This document shows positions 61,039 to 64,000 of a stretch of 64,000 nucleotides of DNA, in pieces. Below the pieces are notes generated by a model. That model saw only the letters and a program-made list of their open reading frames with translations, made no database searches and was not told the origin of the DNA. This DNA is from Kluyveromyces lactis (Eukaryota; Ascomycota; Saccharomycetes; Saccharomycetales; Saccharomycetaceae), in the NCBI RefSeq assembly GCF_000002515.2, contig NC_006041.1, forward strand, positions 248,001 through 312,000. The letters run 5' to 3'. The first letter of the stretch is position 1. Each line of letters begins with the position of its first letter. A program made the position numbers and the translations under genes.

Positions 61039-61716
61039 TTAGGTATTGGATTCACTTCCATGATAAGTCGCATCCCCAGCGGAGGAATGGTAAGCTATAT
61101 CGTCACTCGTCCCAGAAGAAGTTTTGTGGGCAGTGAGTGATCTATAATATCTTTTGCCAGTTTTCGGTGGTGAATATATTCGTTGGCCAATCGTTTCCGG
61201 ATCATGTAGCTCAGGAATCCAGTTATAATTAGTAGAATGATATATTGGAGAAAATCTGACTTCCTCGCTTCGGTTAATCAACGAAGTATTCGGCTTGCCG
61301 GGAGACGGTAGAGGAGTAGATGTAGATTCTGGTGGAACATCGAAATCAGATATCTGCAATGATGTATTCGGAGAATCAATTAGCCGCTGTTCTTGTTGAT
61401 CCCGTTGAGAATTCTGGGGAGAACCCTTCGGTCTTCTCTCTCGTTTGGGAGTCAATTCTCCCAACCGAATCGATACATGATCGCTAGCAAACAGAAGGTT
61501 GTCACTATCCTTATAGTCTGCCTGTTTCATATATTTGTCAGCTTTGCCTCCTCCTACAGAATTTGTATCTCCTAAGAATCTGATGTTCTTATCGAATCCT
61601 GTTCTTTTCTTAACATTAGTCGATTTTGCTCTCAAGGGCAACAGTTCAGACTCTGAGTCATCACAGGTTGTTCGTTTGCGCGTGCCGCGCTTGATGCGCT
61701 TGCTAATCGGTATCAT
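61039..61716 (-). CDS. Candidate meiotic regulator Spo13
   Basis: A 225-residue protein with no domain that I recognise. It is rich in Ser, Lys and Pro, and its N-terminus is basic (KRIKRGTRKR at residues 7-16). A candidate Polo-box docking motif S-T-P is at residues 133-135 (STSTPLPSPG), and a second SP-rich run is near 115-140. In S. cerevisiae SPO13 (291 residues) lies next to ARD1, and its Cdc5-docking STP is near residues 132-134. Here the gene is one step from ARD1, with TRS31 between, on the side expected if S. cerevisiae lost that TRS31 copy. I therefore propose Spo13, from synteny and motif rather than alignment. The start ATG overlaps the TRS31 stop by four bases, and the next ATG is at codon 63. 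Confidence 0.5.
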   Translation of the reverse strand: MIPISKRIKRGTRKRTTCDDSESELLPLRAKSTNVKKRTGFDKNIRFLGDTNSVGGGKADKYMKQADYKDSDNLLFASDHVSIRLGELTPKRERRPKGSPQNSQRDQQEQRLIDSPNTSLQISDFDVPPESTSTPLPSPGKPNTSLINRSEEVRFSPIYHSTNYNWIPELHDPETIGQRIYSPPKTGKRYYRSLTAHKTSSGTSDDIAYHSSAGDATYHGSESNT

Positions 61717-62453
61717 TGCCTGAGGTTCTCTCTTTCCACTACAGCCTTATCGAATTGTATCAGGTAAACTGTTCTATTTGAGAAGCCCGTCTCTTCAACG
61801 AAATGAGATGTCACGTGACATGGGAATCCAGCCATATCTAGGAAACCTTCGATGATTCCACAAGTGAAGGATTCACATTGAACTGAAGTGTGCTGAATGA
61901 ACTGTGAAATTGTTGGCTCATTGTCAATGATCATGTACTCATTGTCACGTTCTGATGATTTTACTAAGTCATTGCTGGGCCTAGAGAAGAGGTATTGCCA
62001 AACGGTCAAATGGATGTACTGTAAAGTTTCGAGAATCTTTAGATTGCGACGTTTCATGTTTGTTATCGTCCCAGCGACACTGTCCATGTTTGTAAGGCCT
62101 GTTTTATTTGGTACTGAATCTCTGAAATTAAGTATTTCTGTGAGTCTCATACCAATGGTATATCCTGAGCTGTTTAATTTCCGTTCGATTTCCTGTACGT
62201 TTTTGGAAGAATCACGATGATAGGATACAATTGATTGAAATAAGAATGCATATGCTGATAGAGAGACCTGTTTCTCTTTGGAAATAAGCGATTGACCATA
62301 TATTCCTGTGGTCGGTACCACAAATCCAGTGCCTGAAGTAGTGGCTGTAGATGTGTTGGGAAGCGTTTGTGTAGGTCCGATGGTATAATCGTAACCTTGG
62401 CCAGCGACTTTAGTTGAGTGTGTTGTACTAGGGTTAATTATTTGTTCTGCCAT
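61713..62453 (-). CDS. TRS31: TRAPP complex subunit Trs31
   Basis: A 246-residue Bet3-family protein (S. cerevisiae 283). The conserved core begins at YGQSLISKEKQVSLSAYAFLFQ (about residues 53-74), with SSERDNEYMIIDNEPTISQFI, CGIIEGFLDMAGFPC and the terminal RTVYLIQFDKAVVERENLR. TRAPP is the exchange factor for Ypt1/Ypt31 in ER-Golgi and later traffic. It is shorter than in S. cerevisiae mainly by lacking an Asn/Ser-rich insertion in the middle. It is divergent from ARD1. In S. cerevisiae it is YDR472W, the sister region of ARD1 (YHR013C), in agreement with an unduplicated order. Confidence 0.93.
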   Translation of the reverse strand: MAEQIINPSTTHSTKVAGQGYDYTIGPTQTLPNTSTATTSGTGFVVPTTGIYGQSLISKEKQVSLSAYAFLFQSIVSYHRDSSKNVQEIERKLNSSGYTIGMRLTEILNFRDSVPNKTGLTNMDSVAGTITNMKRRNLKILETLQYIHLTVWQYLFSRPSNDLVKSSERDNEYMIIDNEPTISQFIQHTSVQCESFTCGIIEGFLDMAGFPCHVTSHFVEETGFSNRTVYLIQFDKAVVERENLRQ

Positions 62454-62764
62454 TCCTCAATCTATTGGTTGGGAGTATATTCTGGTACGAGTTGATTTTC
62501 AATTTAAACCTCCCGTTTAATCTGTTTTCTTGGTTTCCCACTACATCATGTTTCTCTGTTAATTAGCTTATGCTCGGATATTTTTTGATTCTTGAAATTA
62601 TTTTCTAACCTATGAAGAAATCACTTAAAAGAAGAAATCACTTAAAAGAAGAACTCATATAAATATCATTGGATTTGAATGAATCCCATTTGAAACTCAC
62701 TGCAGTCACCCTAGAAGACCTACGGTTGTTGCAAATATTTCGGTAACGGATACACCTAACAAAA
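62454..62764. promoter_or_regulatory. TRS31-ARD1 divergent intergenic region
   Basis: 311 bases. It contains a 17-base tandem duplication at 62614-62647, listed separately, about 120-150 bases from the ARD1 ATG. Nothing else is named. Confidence 0.5.
62614..62647 (+). repeat. 17-base direct repeat (two copies)
   Basis: Two identical units (GAAGAAATCACTTAAAA) lie head to tail at 62614-62630 and 62631-62647, and a partial third (GAAGAA) follows. It is probably recent replication slippage; the copies are exact. Confidence 0.95.
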
Positions 62765-63457
62765 ATGCCCATTACTATCAGACATGCAACAATTGATGAC
62801 ATTTTAGCGATGCAGAATGCCAACTTGCACAATTTACCAGAAAATTACATGTTGAAATACTACATGTACCATATTCTGTCATGGCCAGAGGCATCCTTTG
62901 TCGCCACAACTACTGATGATGTTGATGATATCATGGATCAACTTACCGGCGAGGAAGAAGAAGATGGTAAAATCTTATCGTTGCCTACAGAGACAAAACT
63001 CGATCCATCCTATATTGCACATACCGGCGAGAAATTGGTTGGATATGTATTAGCGAAGATGAATGACGACCCAGACTCTAAGGAAACGGAACCAAATGGA
63101 CATATTACATCTCTCAGTGTGATGAGAACCTACAGAAGAATGGGTCTTGCTGAAAAGTTGATGAGACAGGCATTATTTGCTCTCTGTGAAGTGCACAAGG
63201 CGAAGTTCGTCTCACTTCACGTCAGACAATCGAACAGGGCTGCGCTACATTTATACAGAGATACGCTAGCGTTCCAAGTACTAAGTGTGGAGTCGAGTTA
63301 CTACCAGGACGGAGAAGATGCGTATGCGATGGAGAAAAGATTGGAATTGGAGCAACTTCTGCCAAGTTCTTTTCAAAACGCTCAAGAAGAAGACAATCTT
63401 GAATCTGACCTCTTTGAAGACATCGTCAAGCAAGGAGTGGAAGAAATATCTGTATAA
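62765..63457 (+). CDS. ARD1: NatA N-terminal acetyltransferase catalytic subunit
   Basis: A 230-residue GNAT enzyme (S. cerevisiae Ard1/Naa10 is 238). The start [20 protein letters not shown] and the substrate-side [14 protein letters not shown] are nearly invariant. An acidic insertion at about residues 56-70 is typical of the yeast protein. The acetyl-CoA loop is in [13 protein letters not shown] (about residue 123), and the core ends at [20 protein letters not shown]. The tail is acidic. With Nat1 and Nat5 it acetylates Ser, Ala, Thr and Gly N-termini on nascent chains at the ribosome. It is divergent from TRS31. Confidence 0.97.
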   Translation: MPITIRHATIDDILAMQNANLHNLPENYMLKYYMYHILSWPEASFVATTTDDVDDIMDQLTGEEEEDGKILSLPTETKLDPSYIAHTGEKLVGYVLAKMNDDPDSKETEPNGHITSLSVMRTYRRMGLAEKLMRQALFALCEVHKAKFVSLHVRQSNRAALHLYRDTLAFQVLSVESSYYQDGEDAYAMEKRLELEQLLPSSFQNAQEEDNLESDLFEDIVKQGVEEISV

Positions 63458-64000
63458 TGCATTGTAGACAGGAATAATTAACATCATACCATCTAATAGA
63501 TATAATTAATCTCGAAGAAATAGATAAAGGCCAAGTCTAAAGCATTTCCATGAGTGTGAGGAGCGTATTATATATCATATGAATTTATAAGAGAATGATT
63601 TTACCAGCAAGATGCTCGGAAACTTTCGTCAGAGGCCCGTTATATATTTACGACAAGAGTATCTCATATCTCACATATTCAGACAAAAATAAGTTAGGTA
63701 GCTTGAGTCTTTCCACACCGACAAAGTCCCCGCCAAGGGTCTAAGTCTCGAGCCAAATGCACTCGGAGTCATCATTAAGTATGAGAAAAGGAAAATACTT
63801 CCTTGGTCTCTTTAAAAAAAATTCAAAAGGGAGGAAGCTCTAACATTAAAGGATCAAAAACCATTTCATAATGAAGCAGTGACATCTTTATAATTTTTCA
63901 TGCTGTTTTTATACTCTTGAAGGGAAGAATTAGGAAAGGTTAAATATCACTACGTACGGTGTTGACAATCTAGTCGAGAGTAACATTAGGGCATTAGACT
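63458..64000. other. Right-end region downstream of ARD1
   Basis: 543 bases to the window edge. Open frames are very short and no feature is recognised. The neighbouring gene lies outside the window. Confidence 0.4.

Noticed and set aside
1-64000. Transposons, LTR elements, viral insertions, CRISPR arrays or horizontally acquired clusters
   Set aside because: No integrase, reverse transcriptase, transposase, capsid or terminal repeat sequences were seen. Codon use and synteny are those of native yeast genes throughout.

Overview
This window is an ordinary, gene-dense chromosome segment of a budding yeast (Saccharomycetaceae). Almost every gene is recognisable as the orthologue of a Saccharomyces cerevisiae gene. 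The rare introns carry GTATGT donors and TACTAAC-type branchpoints, and coding regions are uninterrupted elsewhere. Gene order is informative: from about 0.1 to 60.6 kb the genes alternate between two S. cerevisiae blocks, YOR128-YOR144 (ADE2, AFI1, ORT1, YOR131C, VPS17, EFT, IDH2, SIA1, RUP1, SFL1, ARP8, LSC1, THI80, ELG1) and YDR380-YDR392 (ARO10, YRA1, COI1, RPP2B, NKP1, ATO3, EFT, MUS81, YDR387C, RVS167, SAC7, UBA2, SPT3). S. cerevisiae keeps these as sister blocks from its whole-genome duplication. Here they are merged into one, with single EFT and SAC7/BAG7 genes. This points to a lineage that never had the duplication, most likely near Zygosaccharomyces/Torulaspora; species cannot be fixed from the sequence alone.

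Layout. 0-8 kb: ADE2 (purine synthesis) and ARO10 (Ehrlich pathway) are divergent over a 1.3 kb control region, followed by AFI1 (polarity). 9-16.8 kb: intron-containing YRA1 (mRNA export), COI1, a small spliced gene not predicted by open reading frames, a PMP47-type peroxisomal carrier, ORT1, RPP2B and NKP1. 17-25.5 kb: a tandem ATO3 pair set in unusually long intergenic DNA, a spliced YOR131C-type phosphatase and VPS17. 26-40 kb: EFT (EF-2), MUS81, a YDR387C-type transporter, RVS167, SAC7 and UBA2. 40.8-60.6 kb: IDH2, SIA1, RUP1, SFL1, ARP8, LSC1, THI80, SPT3 and ELG1. 61-63.5 kb: after a synteny change, a candidate SPO13, TRS31 and ARD1, matching the S. cerevisiae YHR013-014/YDR472 neighbourhood.

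The genes serve unrelated housekeeping functions, as is normal for a yeast chromosome. I see no transposon, LTR element, virus copy, tRNA, rRNA, centromere or telomeric sequence. I found no undescribed multi-gene system. The items most worth a second look are: two spliced genes that open-reading-frame calling misses or truncates (a 65-residue membrane protein and the YOR131C orthologue); the large YRA1 intron with a non-consensus branchpoint; a near-perfect inverted repeat built of Reb1-type sites upstream of ARP8; a stop/start overlap between TRS31 and the candidate SPO13; and a pair of Aro80-type sites upstream of ARO10. Several genes have an in-frame TTG-initiated extension on the open frame; I placed those starts at the first ATG (ATO3, VPS17, IDH2, SFL1, ARP8).
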